Positions 23,654 through 33,650 of a stretch of 64,000 nucleotides of DNA are shown here, in pieces. Each line of letters opens with the position of its first letter. Positions within the stretch are counted from its first letter, which is position 1. Under the pieces are notes generated by a model that saw nothing but the letters and a program-made list of their open reading frames with translations, made no database searches and was not told the origin of the DNA. The position numbers and the translations under genes are program-made. Origin of the DNA: Plasmodiophora brassicae (taxonomy: Eukaryota > Endomyxa > Phytomyxea > Plasmodiophorida > Plasmodiophoridae); contig JASFAU010000004.1 in assembly GCA_039704465.1 (NCBI GenBank), positions 620,001 through 684,000 of the forward strand. Reading direction: 5' to 3'.

Positions 23654-24084
23654 GCGAAACTGTGCAAGAAGTCGACACCTGTGCGGTCAAGACCGCATTC
23701 TCCTTGATGAGGCACCCGAAGAGGAGGCCTCTTTCGCTAACGCACAGGTACAGCACGTATCCAAACTGGGTCACGAGAAACTGGGGGACCAGCTGCCCAA
23801 TGTGGCTGGGATCGACATGTTCGAGGAAGACCGAATCGCTCAGTTCGCATTCAACGAGTTCCAGAGACGCCGGACGCCGCCTGTCTGCTTGAGAGTCCTC
23901 TGACACGCTCGTTTTCGCTTCGACGCATGCATAGATAATGTCAGATCCGAGTTCTGTTTCGACGACTGCGATTCCATCAGGAGAACACGCCAGCCATGAG
24001 CGCGCTGTTCTGGCCAAAAGGCCGCATACGTAGATGCTTCGAATGGGACCACGTAACGTCAACGAGCATGCGGCCTTCAGAATT
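23654..24084 (-). pseudogene. PD-(D/E)XK (YqaJ-like) nuclease fragment, right copy
   Basis: On the - strand WLACSPDGIAVVE precedes the same YACVEAKTS and HIGQLVPQFLVTQFGY blocks, so both halves of the active site (D in SPDG, E-x-K) are present in one frame. The conserved upstream part (SEGRMLVDVTW) sits in another frame that stops just before SPDG, so this copy has a frameshift. The family is best compared with YqaJ-like nucleases of viruses and transposable elements. That assignment is by motif only. Confidence 0.5.
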
Positions 24085-24177
24085 ACAGACTGCATTCCGC
24101 TCGCTGCTACGCCGAGTGTTCATAATTGGACAAGGGCACGCCTGTGCTCTGACCGGAAATAGTGCGCGGCTGGGACA

Positions 24178-24637
24178 ATGGCGGAGCATGACTCGCGGGC
24201 CGTTGCGAGTGGCGGGTTGCTGTGTTCGTGCCGCAAAGCGGTCGGCGAGTTCTGCCCGGACGTCGCTGTTGCCGGCGGCGACGACGATAGCCTATCGATC
24301 GAGCTGACGGACGAGATGAAGCAGTTTCTGGTGCGGTCGAAAAGGCGCCGGATCGAGCGCCAAGAACAACGCCGCGCCGCCGACGCTGAACGAGCCCGGA
24401 GAGAATGTAGGCAAGCGTTGGCGGTACTTGCTCTGGTCTATTCGTTGAATGATGCATGTAGATACGCAAGAGCGGGAGAAGAAGTCTAAGGAACGTGCTG
24501 CGCGGGCCATACTCTTTGGCAGTCGCGTCGATGAAATTGACTCTCTAGAACAGCAGTTAAGCGCTCGGTTTGACGAGTCCGTTCGCCGGCACAACTCTGC
24601 ACTCTGGCCTGCAGTAGCGTTGTCGTTTGGCAGGTAG
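24178..24637 (+). CDS. Gemin8-like protein (SMN complex)
   Basis: Exon 1 begins at ATG 24178 and carries LTDEMKQFLVRSKRRRIERQ. A 55-nt intron (GTAGGC...CATGTAG, about 24408-24462) joins it in phase 1 to QEREKKSKERAARAILFGSR. The C-terminus, ILFGSRVDEIDSLEQQL then FDESV and LWPAVALSF, matches the Gemin8 end (I-L-Y-G...E-x-x-L-Q...F-D...WP-x-x-P-L-x-F). About 137 residues fits. Gemin8 helps SMN assemble Sm cores on snRNAs, which would suit this intron-rich genome. The match is pattern-based. Confidence 0.6.
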
Positions 24638-24742
24638 TACAATATACTACAAACGGCCAGTAACAGGACGCCAGATATGCTCACCGTGTGCGCCCGCAGG
24701 GCACGCGCCGTACTCCAGCCATTATAGTTTCAACTGGTCAGC

Positions 24743-25126
24743 ATGAAGCCCCCGATGGTAACAGCGGCTGCTTACCCTGCTGAGGTCCACGCCGTCGTTG
24801 CGACGTTACTCGTCCTTCTTCTTGTCGCGTCCCTGGTCGCCGCTTGGCGGCGCCGTCGGCGGGGTGTCAGCCCTGCGCTGCGTACTCAAAGCACGTCGCA
24901 AACCACGATGCCGTTTGCTGTGGACCCAGCGCACCCCAAGGCTCTACAGCTTCTGGTCGGGACCGACAGCTCTGATGACGATGGCGACGGTTGTAAGCTA
25001 TCCAAGGGACGTGTGGGGTCCATCATTCCGTTGTCGCCCGTGAGCTACGTGAAGTCCCCAGCAACGTTCCAACCTCGACGAAGCATGAGCCCTGCACCCC
25101 AAGCAGCCAGCGACGATGCGGTTTGA
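24743..25126 (+). CDS. Small single-pass membrane protein
   Basis: 127 residues in one exon. One hydrophobic helix (about 17-36, VVATLLVLLLVASLVAAW) is followed by a strongly basic stretch WRRRRRG, suggesting an N-out/C-in anchor. The rest is Ser/Pro-rich, with an acidic GTDSSDDDGDG and SP sites. No family recognised. Convergent with urate oxidase. Confidence 0.5.
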   Translation: MKPPMVTAAAYPAEVHAVVATLLVLLLVASLVAAWRRRRRGVSPALRTQSTSQTTMPFAVDPAHPKALQLLVGTDSSDDDGDGCKLSKGRVGSIIPLSPVSYVKSPATFQPRRSMSPAPQAASDDAV

Positions 25127-25197
25127 AACTGTTGTACAGCACAATAATTTAACAGCATGACATTGTGGGCAATGCCAGGATGTCACAGAGTACTGAA

Positions 25198-26592
25198 TCA
25201 TAGGCGGCTCGGTAGCTTCGAGCGGACAATCGTGGCCGAAATCATCCCATGTGGCTCATCCGTTGGCAGGTAGACGTCGTTGTTGAACTGACGCGACGAG
25301 TCAGTCTTAGGAGACGATGAGCACGCTGTGCAATACCTTCAGCCCAATTGGCGCCAGGTTCATCGGAATGTAGTGGATGTTCGCTGAAGGAAGGAAGCCC
25401 TTAGCACATGTTGCGTTCGGAAACGTCAATGATTCGCACTAACGCATGCTGAGAGTAACAGAAGCGACCTCTTTGCACGATTTGACGACTGCTGCACCCA
25501 TATCGTATAACTGCATATGGGATTCAATGAAACCGTCTCGTTATCAGATGAGCATCTGCTAGGTACCGTTTTCTGAACAGACGGCGAATACGCGCCGCCT
25601 TTGGAGGGGTCGCCGAAAAACTCCTTCATCAGCGTGTCATGGACGAGCGCTCTGATCTTCCCAAACTCAAGTTCCCGTAGAGATTCGGTTGGCACGTATC
25701 TGGCGGACCCGTTCCTCAGATCGGTACGGATGTCATTACGAGTGCCTGACATACGTCCACTGCGCACTGACACATGTTGCCAGAAGCCGATCGGAAACTT
25801 CGGGCAGCGTCGTGCGGGAGCACTTTGCAAATCCCTCGAACCCGCTCTAACGACGAATCAGTGCACTGCAAGAGGATTAATCGGACCATGGCAACCATGG
25901 TCGTCTTAAGTACGATCAAGTCCTTCAATCCCGATTTCAACTTCACAGACGAGCGTGTTGCCACAAGGTCGACAGTGTCGTAATGGTCTGTCATTCGAGT
26001 GAACCCTGTCAGGTCAAGCGTCATTACAGAACCATTTGGCTGGTGACGCGCGCGGCGGCTACCATGAGAATGAGGCTTCCCATTGACGTTGACCCGATCC
26101 CAAGGTTTAACGTCGATCTCGATTCGAACCTGACCGAGGGCATGTCAACAGAAGCTCTTCGTACAGCCAACCAACGTCATACCTCACTGATAACAGCGTA
26201 CGATGACAGGAACAGATCGGCAAGCACAAACCTGAACCAGGGTATGAGACACGATTCGATTGAGGTGCCCTCGCCGTCACGCTACGCGAAAGCATCGGCA
26301 GTTGTAAACTTTGTAAACGATTTCGCGGCAGCGTTAACGGTGTTCTTGATCGTATCCGTCGGGACGACCGCTGTCGGACGTGGTAAGCACGCCACTGCGT
26401 ATTCGGGCAGGAACGCGCCGCGCCCGTACCGCTATTATCGCCATCCGTGTACGCGGGCGCGGACTCGGACAGGACCGTCACGCGAACCGACATCTCCAGC
26501 ACGCGGTGACGATCCCCGCGCGACCGGTCAACGACCATGACCCGGACCCGGTTCTTCCCATGGCAATGCGACGCCAGCGTCACTCCTGTCAT
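25198..26592 (-). CDS. Urate oxidase (uricase), peroxisomal
   Basis: Oxidises urate to 5-hydroxyisourate in purine breakdown. It is not visible as one open frame and appears only after removing short introns. The N-terminal exon (ATG 26592) has GVTLASHCHGKNRVRV and YTDGDNS. After a GTACGG...GACAG intron comes VVPTDTIKNTVNAAAK (catalytic Thr). Then FVLADLFLSSYAVISE, PWDRVNVNG joined to HGFTRMTDHYD, SGLKDLIVLKTT, LEFGKIRALVHDTL, GAYSPSVQKT joined to LYDMG, and MPNIHYIPMNLAPIGLK (catalytic His). The final exon is FNNDVYLPTDEPHGMISATI...PSRL, so a PTS1 signal is present. Frames agree at the joins I checked. The stretch just after LKTT (near 25910-25870) may or may not be a tiny intron. Confidence 0.88.
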
Positions 26593-26773
26593 CGCTTCGG
26601 TAATCCGATTGAACAGCGTCGTCGCGGGTCAACCGCCCCTCCCCCCCCTTTTTGCCAAACGATTCCCCGAACCGAACCAAAACCTCGACAGACTCCCCCA
26701 GATAGCAGACGTGACGTGCCATCGCAACGAGCTAATCCACGCGCGGAACACTTCTGGTAGACGGGAATCCGTT

Positions 26774-27211
26774 TTACTGCCATTTGTCCAGATCAGTGTC
26801 CTGCTCATGGGCGTTGTCCTGGTCGGGAGGATCGCGATGCGGGATCGGGGGATTGGGTGCCGCGCCCTGCTTTCTGGACGGGCTCGTGGCCTTCTCGGGG
26901 AGGGACTGCGGGCGCTGCCGGCGAACCCGCTTGATCATTGAGGTCAGGCGCTGCGAGTCGCTCGTCTCTGGGGCGTCGTCGAACACGTACTTGGGGACGG
27001 ACGAGTGCTCCAGGGCGAACAGCTCCAGCTGCTTCCTGATTCGAGCCGGCAGCAGCGGCATGGACGTGTTCACCGGTTCCCGTTTCCGATTAACGACGCT
27101 GTGATCTGTCGTCGAGCTACGTGCCGACCCAGGAATGTCCAGCGGAGCATGAATCGTCAGGACCTGGCGCCCTGCACCAGGTCGAGGCGTAGTCGTCGCC
27201 GAACTCATCAC
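26774..27211 (-). CDS. Hypothetical small basic protein
   Basis: 145 residues in one exon. The central part (RIRKQLELFALEHSSVPKYV) is probably helical; flanks are Pro/Ser/Thr- and Arg-rich, with an acidic end HEQDTDLDKWQ. No signal peptide or membrane span. No family recognised. Codon composition is like that of neighbours. Confidence 0.4.
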   Translation of the reverse strand: MMSSATTTPRPGAGRQVLTIHAPLDIPGSARSSTTDHSVVNRKREPVNTSMPLLPARIRKQLELFALEHSSVPKYVFDDAPETSDSQRLTSMIKRVRRQRPQSLPEKATSPSRKQGAAPNPPIPHRDPPDQDNAHEQDTDLDKWQ

Positions 27212-27406
27212 TGCGACTCCTTGCGTCTAAGAACACACGTCGTTAGGGACGCGGACGACCCAGGAGATCAGTATGCGAACCGTTAGGGCGGCCTGGTCGG
27301 CGTCGGCACAACCTTGCTGGGACGATCGTGAACCCGGAGGTCTCGCAACACGAGACAGGCTGGAACAATGTTAGGGGAGCGCTCCCACTATGCAACCGGG
27401 CGGTCG

Positions 27407-29269
27407 TTACGGTCGCGATGTCAGGAATCCTCGCGGTTTCGTCGCTGGCGCGGATCTTGCAGGCGTCAACGGCCGATCGATGCGTTGGCCGTCTGGCCCG
27501 AGATCCAGCGATGCGACGCGAACACGGGACTTCACCGACGATATCTTGCTGTCGGATTCGAACCGCAGGATGCGGTCCTCTAGGTCACGTGACAACTGGG
27601 CCATTGCGTCGCAGATGGACTCCATCGACTTCCGCAACCCCCTCTGATACCTAACGGTTAGCGCCAAGGACGACGAGGTGCCAGGCGCTTCCCCACCATG
27701 TCGTTCGCTCTCTGATCCTGTAGCCGATCCAGCTGTGCTTGGATGGTGAACACCGATGCCGTGTTTCCGGGTTCGCCAGGCCGAATCTGCAACGTGCTGG
27801 CACTGCCTAACGCCATGGCCTTGCGCATCTGTCGCTGCACGTCCGACGTAACGGTTTCGTACAGCGCGTTCAGCGAGGACTGGACGCGGTCCTCCAGTTT
27901 CTTCATCTGGGGGAGCAAACTGCCGTTCGGGACCAGGCCGCGTCACGATCACGGGCGATTCGACCTACGTTCTCGCCGACGATCTTGGTGTGCCGGCGGA
28001 TGTCGTCCACCTGCGACAGCACATCGCCGTACTTCTCGGTGAAGATGGCGGTGTTCGTGTTGACAGTGGCCATGAGCATGGCTGCCTGGTCCTCGGAGCC
28101 GGAGCTGTCCCGCTCACGCTTGCTGCTCATGCTGGCCGCCTGGGTCTCCAGCCTTTCGGTCGCCTCGAGCAGCATTGTGATCTCCGAGGCGCGATGGTTC
28201 TGACCCACGATGTCGGCGAACATCGAAAGCGCGACAGAAAACGATGGACCTTTTCATGTGCAATGCACTCTTCGGTGTACGATACCATTTTCTGCAGCGC
28301 TTCATCTTTGTTCTTCGAGCAGTCAGATGCCATTTGGTCAAGTCCTGCGGCAGAAGCACATGAGGGCAGTATCGGGACGGCTCGTCGCGCAGACATACTC
28401 GCCGACAACTTCTGGTTCGCTTGTTTGGCGGCCTCGGCCAATCGGAACAGTTTGGCGAACTCGGACAGCTTGTCGACCTGGAAGGCGCTGAACTCCTGAC
28501 GCAGCGTTTCCATCGCCTTTTCTTCGGTCGTCATGAACTCTGACTGCAAATCGGCAACCGCCGTGTGTAAGGCCAAGGTGAACGTTCATGTCGGGTGTCA
28601 CGTACGATTTGACGCTCTAACTCCAGAATCCGTTGTTGCTGAAAATGAATCGTTTCCCAGCATCCGTCCTGGCGTTTCTTCATCGATGTTATGTGCTCTT
28701 TCAGCATCGACGTCGTTGACAGTTCGCGAAGTTCAAATCCGGCGCTCAAGTTCTTGACCAGAGACTCCAGCGACGTCTAGCAAACTTCCGAATCAGGCAC
28801 CGATGCACGATTCCAGGCGATCGAACACCACCGATCGCTGGGTGGCGTCTCGACTCTGCTTCTGTAGCTCATTCTTTAACCTGACGTTCTCTTCCGCCAG
28901 CGCGTTCATTTGCACTGAAAGCGTTCCGATTTGGTTCTCGACACTGGTTCGCTAGCGCAGGAATTGCCCAATAAACAACCCGTGGGTACCAGACGACGCC
29001 ATAAGCAGGTTCGTACAAATGTGTGCACAGTGGTCTCAATCGTGTTCCAGATGTCTCTTGAGTTCGACGAGGCATCCTGCGAGTTTTGCTGCAAAGAACA
29101 GTCAGGCGTGATCCAGGGCAGCGTGGGCCCAACAGCTGACTTCAACAGTCTCCATCCTACGATTCACCTCGAACACCTCCCGGCACAGGTTCGATATCAG
29201 TCGAACTGCCGAATTCGGCAGGCCTCTGAGGGCCTCCCTCGGGATGTCGTCCACAGGACCACCCTCCAT
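27407..29269 (-). CDS. Coiled-coil protein, multi-exon, unknown role
   Basis: Six or more short exons on the - strand. A likely start is ATG 29269 (MEGGPVDDIPREALRGLPNS), followed by exons with NSQDASSNSRDIWNTIE, VQMNALAEENVRLKNELQKQ, LKEHITSMKKRQDGCWETI, a long exon with METLRQEFSAFQVDKLSEF, then LSQVDDIRRHTKIVGENVG, MKKLEDRVQSSLNALYETV, and a last exon with LSRDLEDRILRFESDSK. Heptads dominate. Not assigned to a family. Individual intron borders were checked only roughly. Confidence 0.5.
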
Positions 29270-29539
29270 CGCCACGACGCCCAGCGCACACGTTCTGCAA
29301 CGATGACGATGCCGCCCTCTATTAGCCCTATGTACAATCGATCGCGGTACCCCACACACCAACTTCGAGCAATGCACATGAAACTGTGCAGCACGAAGAG
29401 CTGCTTCCATGGCGAATGTTCGTAGCGCAGATGCGCGGTCGACGTCAACCGTGAGACGCGTATTTCTACAATCTGCTACTCAACGTGGAATCGTCGATAG
29501 TTCGTTGGCATTGTAGGCATTTGAGCCCCGTATGGAACT

Positions 29540-30243
29540 TTGGATTGCCCGCAGCAGCCGACACCGTATCTCGTAGTGGATGATCCCGGGAGCCGGCAGA
29601 CTCTTGGGCGCCTAGCAGGCCTTGGAAACGTTAGGGAGACGAGTCATCGTGGGCGTTGCTGTGACGTCGGGTACCGTACCCTTCCGGTGGAGACGGCTGC
29701 GGCGGGCGGGGCAGAAGATCCCCGTCCACGGGGCCAATCGACGGCCGAGAGCGCAGTCCGGAAGTGTCGAGGTCCTGCTCAGATGGCATCTGTCGGTCGC
29801 GGTACCGCCCATCGTTGGATTGCGCAGACGGCTGACATGAGGGTGCCGGTGTAGAAATCGGAGCTGGACGCAGCGCAGCGCCAGCTGCATGCACAGGCGG
29901 GCGAGCTCCAGCGGTATGATCAGGTGCTCAACAGTAAGATCGCGGTGCTGCGGCGGACGCGGCTGACGGAAGCCGAGGTCGATCCGCTCGACGCCAACGC
30001 CGCGTCCTACGTTGGCGTTGGACGCATGTAGACCACCCCTGCGGTTACGTGCTGATCACGATGGCTGACTGATTGCCGCAGGTTCCTTCGCAAGCCGCTG
30101 CCCGACATCAAGACCGACCTGAAGTCGTCGATCCAGTCTCTGGAAGGCGAGCTGGCGGAGCTGGAGACATCCAGAACCCGTTTGGCGGCCACGTTCCAGC
30201 AGAGCAAGGAGGCGTTCGCTGACATGCTGCGACAGCGCGCCTG
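29540..30243 (+). CDS. Prefoldin subunit 1-like chaperone
   Basis: Beta-type prefoldin subunit: two helices flank a hairpin. The middle exon (from about 29857) reads KSELDAAQRQLHAQAGELQ and LNSKIAVLRRTRLTEAEVD. A 55-nt intron after CGCAT joins VGVGRM to FLRKPLPDIKTDLKSSI, and the last helix is LEGELAELETSRTRLAATFQ. The Y-x-x-V-G-R-M-F block and the preceding R-T-x-x-L-T-x-x-E are the subunit 1 signature. Prefoldin passes unfolded actin and tubulin to CCT. The first exon and start are uncertain: an open + frame from 29540 contains VETAAAGGAEDPRP and can join through a GTCCGG donor. Confidence 0.7.
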
Positions 30244-30468
30244 ACACTAATACAGGATCTTCTTGAATCTCTGCTGCTCCCATACGGCGTTCCGGTTTGG
30301 AAACGATCCGGGCAGTCGTCGACTAGGTACAACGGGGGCAGTCATAGGGGTATACGACTGTGCACTAACGACGCCGGATCGGTAGAGTGACCCGTCACCA
30401 CAACTGGTACGGTACGTACGTAGGTGGGAGGACTATGGAATTGTTAAAAACAGAGAATGGCTGGTTGA

Positions 30469-30492
30469 GTGTAAAATACATGTATTTTACAC
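30469..30492. repeat. 24-bp perfect palindrome
   Basis: GTGTAAAATACA followed directly by its reverse complement TGTATTTTACAC, with no spacer. Its right half is also the start of the 22-bp direct repeat. Confidence 0.95.
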
Positions 30493-30502
30493 GTAAAAAA
30501 CA
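30481..30502 (+). repeat. 22-bp direct repeat, left copy
   Basis: Begins TGTATTTTACACGTAAAAAA and ends CA. An identical copy lies 545 bp to the right. Confidence 0.95.
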
Positions 30503-30545
30503 TGTTTAAAACAGCAGGGGGCTGCGCCCCCCGCGCAGTACGCCT

Positions 30546-30952
30546 TCATACCATGGTCACGGTCCTGACAACCCGACCAGATTCGATGACCTCTTCGTCA
30601 CCAACGGGGTACAAGTGTGTGTCCGAAATCGCCTCGGGAAGTGTGCCTGGCTCGGCAATGCCAACGAACCCTGCGAACTCCAGTCGAGTTGCGTCTTCGT
30701 CATCGGAATCATCGTCTGGCTCTTCGTCAAATTTGACGAAGAGCCTTAGGCGAAGCAAGCGACCGGCCGGTTCAACGTGTGAAGGGAGTCATCTCGCGTA
30801 TCTTTGTACGGCGAGTCATCTGGGCACTTTAATGCGATCCCAGTTCCTTGTTCGACGTTGCATCCCGATAGTCGAGCGCGTAGCCGGGAGTGCACGTGGT
30901 TGCAGGGCTCGTGATTCCGCTCGCCCCCGACGACGACGACGCGCACGCGCAA
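30546..30952 (-). CDS. Putative acidic protein, two exons
   Basis: Not recognised. One frame gives VEQGTGIALKCPDDSP. A 65-nt GTACAA...CCTAAG intron (about 30810-30746) joins it in phase 2 to LFVKFDEEPDDDSDDEDATR and then FAGFVGIAEPGTLPEAISD, HLYPVGDEEVIESGRVVRTV and a stop at 30546. The 3' exon has consistent protein-like composition. The start (Met 30952 or further upstream) is uncertain. The exon begins inside a 28-bp perfect palindrome. Could belong to a mobile element, given the flanking repeats. Confidence 0.35.
30718..30745. repeat. 28-bp perfect palindrome
   Basis: GGCTCTTCGTCAAA followed immediately by TTTGACGAAGAGCC. It spans the start of the putative acidic exon (LFVKFDEEP). Confidence 0.95.
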
Positions 30953-31025
30953 CGAAGGCTCTGGGACGGATCGGGAAACCCTTACGTTACCTGTATTTTA
31001 CAGTGTAAAGTTGGTTCCTGGGTAG

Positions 31026-31047
31026 TGTATTTTACACGTAAAAAACA
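31026..31047 (+). repeat. 22-bp direct repeat, right copy
   Basis: Identical to 30481-30502. A related TGTATTTTACAGTGTAAAG sits just upstream near 30992, and a further TTGTAAAAAACA follows near 31051. Confidence 0.95.
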
Positions 31048-31110
31048 GGCTTGTAAAAAACACCCCTTCATTACAACAATTCCATAGAGGAGGCCCCATA
31101 CGGAGTTGGG

Positions 31111-31341
31111 ATGGCGCTGTCGCCGTTGGCGAAGAAGAGCCTGACCTTGGGGGCGTTCACTCTCATGTGCTACCTCGGCGTCGTGTACCGTATCGAGGTA
31201 TGAATCGTGCGCTACCATCGCGTCCCCATGGCGCCGATGACACCTGCGCAGGGCTGGCGAGCAGAGCAGCAGGCCGCCATTGATGAGCGTCGCCGTCGAG
31301 CGGATGCTGCTGCTAAGCGTGGACCCGGCCCATCGCAGTAA
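31111..31341 (+). CDS. Small single-pass protein, 59 residues, two exons
   Basis: ATG 31111 reads MALSPLAKKSLTLGAFTLMC with a helix to LGVVYRIE. A 54-nt intron (GTATGA...GCGCAG, about 31198-31251) then joins it in phase 0 to GWRAEQQAAIDERRRRADAA, with the stop at 31339-31341. The pattern (short N-terminus, one helix, basic/charged coiled tail) resembles small mitochondrial inner-membrane assembly factors, but no family is claimed. Confidence 0.45.
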
Positions 31342-31412
31342 CAGGGCCAATCGGCAACGAGGATTTTATTGGGATCTCCTTAGTCATCGTACGAAGGCAC
31401 TGTTGTCATCAG

Positions 31413-31920
31413 TTATAAGCTTTGTAAACTGGATAAATGTTTGACGCCTGGCAGCAAACCTTGGTCGAATGAGAATCCGGGCGTTCCTCGCCATGAATGA
31501 TATAGGACGTACGACTGATAGCCGCCCTGTTTAATGTCAAACCCGGCCTCGGCGGGACGCTTCCAGGTTCTTACTGGTATCATCAGAACGGATCCTAGGA
31601 TCAGCAACGTGTAGACTCTCTCGCCGCCGCTCACGATGCTGGCCAGGCCGGATATGAAACAGACCAGGCCAACGACGAGCAGAAGGACGGCGACACATGC
31701 TGTTCTCCTATAGGTACGATGGTGTGAGGCACGCGAACGACCAGGTGGTCGACAGCTCGGTGCACCTCGGCAGTCGCCTCGCCTCCTTCTGCAGGAGCCG
31801 AACATCATCGTAATGCTCGGCAGACTGCGGTACCTCGACGTTGACCGGATCCGGAATCGACGCGCTGACACTGTCCCATCCGACGGCGTCGTCGTCTTCC
31901 AGGCGCTCCCTACGAACCAT
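31413..31920 (-). CDS. TMEM230/TMEM134-like (DUF872) membrane protein
   Basis: Two-helix protein of secretory and endosomal membranes in known relatives. ATG 31920 starts MVRRERLEDDDAVGWDS, and a cytosolic acidic N-terminus runs to KEARRLPR. A 58-nt intron (GTGCAC...CTATAG) leads to VAVLLLVVGLVCFISGLASI and YTLLILGSVLMIP. A second intron (GTAAGA...AAACAG) joins this to GGYQSYVLYHSWRGTPGFSF. The I-P-G-x-Y-x-x-x-x-x-x-Y-x-x-x-G-x-x-G-(F/Y)-S-F-D end is the family signature. The last few residues depend on whether a third short intron is removed. Confidence 0.8.
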
Positions 31921-32053
31921 GTCGACAGACAGCGCGCCCGTGGCCTGTGACACTGGAAGTGGGAACAAGAGGACGAGCAGCCTCCCTGTCGAGCAACTGT
32001 CACACGCACAGCAGCAGGTGCAGATAGATCCCGTTGTGCCGACCCCCTGAACG

Positions 32054-33650
32054 ATGTCGTACGAGCAGCGCTGGTCAGAGCTGGAGGTTCGCCGGCAGGG
32101 CATTGCGGACCAGCTCCGCGACCTGGACTGGAAGACGCAGCGACGCGAATCCGATCGCGGCCGCATTGGCGTCTTCTACCGCAGCCAGCTCCAGAATACG
32201 CTCGCCAAGCTCCACAAGGACAAGGTCACGTGGCGACGCCAACTCCAGGTCTGCCCGCCGCTCCCTGTCGCGTTTCGTTGGCTAAGGCTCCATTGCAGGC
32301 GCTTGACCAGCGTGTCGATGAGCTGATGGTGACGCGCCGGTCCGCTGAGGATCGGCAGGCCCTTCGCGACCTGAAGAAACACCACTGCGACGTGATTGAC
32401 AAGATGAAACCGACATGGATAGAGCATAGCGCACAGCGCGCTGTGGAGCGCTTGGCAGAGACGCAGCGGCAGTTGGAGGAGTCGGTCGTCGCGAAACAGC
32501 ATGAGCGGGAGGCGCTGAGTAAGGAGCAGGTCCTCAAGGCGCATATCAGAGGACAGCAAGAACGCGTCCGGGAAATGCAGGCGCAGATGATGCAGACTAG
32601 GGCCGCCGACGCCGAGGAAGCCATCCGTCAGGAAATGGCCCTGCAGGAGGACCAGCAACGACGGGCCACCGAGCAGATACGAGAGGCACAGCGGCTGCAG
32701 GAACTACGACTCGCCAAGCTGAAACAGGAACGCGAGCGGTTGAGCAAGGAGGCGCAGGAGCAGGACCTACGTGAGGCGCAGCTGGCCGAAGAGGTCGCTC
32801 GGGAGCGTGAGAAACTGAATCGCGATATCGCGGAACGCAACGCGCTTCGGCAGCAGAGACTAGCGGAATTCGCCAGGGAACGGGAACGACTTCTGCAAGA
32901 GCAGCAAGAGCAAGGGGTTCAGCAGGCGCCAGCTGCCAGAGAACGGGAGCATGTCACGAAGCAGGAAGCGGAGCGAAACATGGAACGTCAACGCACGCAG
33001 GAAACACCCAAGACGGAAGCGAACGCAGCGCCCGAACCGCCAGCGCACGGTCCTGTACCAGACGGGGAGCCTCTGGCTCAAGTGGTTCGCGTGCAGGTTA
33101 CTGCCCCTCCTCAGCAATCCGCCAGCGTTTCCAAGGCACCAAGCCCCGAACTGACTGAGAGGCCACCTTCCGAATCCGTCGAACCTGCAGCGTATGCAAC
33201 GATCCCACCTGTCAAACCGGTTGCCGAAGAAATCAAGCCGACGACGTATGCATCCGTACCGCGTCCTTCAACGTTGAAGGCGCCCGCTCTGCAAGGGCTG
33301 TTGACGGGTGGCCTTATTTCTGATACGAGTGACGACGATTCGTCTCCAGACGAACCCGCTCCTGTTGCTCCATCCTCTGCTCCCGCCGCAAAGGTCTGTC
33401 TCGTTAACGACACGATTGGGACCAGTCTTCTGACAGAGCGACGTCGGTGCAGGCTGCTGCTGCTCCTCCAGTGAGACGCGCCGGGCCGACGCTTAACATT
33501 TCCAGTTTGATTTCTGGCGAGGAGACTGATTCTGAGGAACCCTCACTGGAAGCCGTACTTCCGATATCGGCAGGCTCGCCAGTGGCTGATGCTGTGAAGC
33601 CCCGAGCATTTGCTACACCCGCGCCATCTGCAGACGAGTTCGATTTCTAA
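32054..33650 (+). CDS. Coiled-coil protein with acidic/Pro-rich tail
   Basis: ATG 32054 opens MSYEQRWSELEVRRQGIADQ. A short intron near 32250-32297 leads into a long helix rich in Glu, Gln and Arg (for example REQIREAQRL-type heptads, with LKQERERLSKEAQEQ) up to about 33000. A Pro/Ala/Ser-rich region and acidic patches (SDTSDDDSSPDE, SGEETDSEEPS) follow. A second short intron near 33394-33448 precedes the final exon ending SADEFDF. About 500 residues. No family recognised; cytoskeletal or scaffold role is possible. Confidence 0.55.

Larger units (their letters stand above)
23261..24084. repeat. Long imperfect inverted repeat, about 370-430-bp arms
   Basis: Left arm 23261-23633 and right arm 23654-24084 are reverse complements, with a 20-bp spacer (23634-23653). 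The identity is high. The main difference is about 60 bp present near 23980-24050 in the right arm and missing from the left. Both arms carry the same nuclease-like coding sequence, facing each other. Confidence 0.9.
30244..31110. other. Repeat- and palindrome-rich interval
   Basis: AT-rich palindromes and direct repeats at both ends (30469-30502 and 30990-31060) enclose a GC-rich middle with one possible - strand gene. Short runs such as GGGGGCTGCGCCCCC near 30519-30533 can form hairpins. No transposase was recognised. Confidence 0.6.

Noticed and set aside
26023..26540. A 185-residue + strand open frame
   Set aside because: It lies opposite the urate oxidase exons, which have clear conserved motifs on the - strand. 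The + frame has no recognisable features.
29622..29890. Overlapping frames on both strands near the prefoldin first exon
   Set aside because: Only the frame that joins to the conserved prefoldin exons is kept. The rest have Arg/Pro-rich shadow composition.
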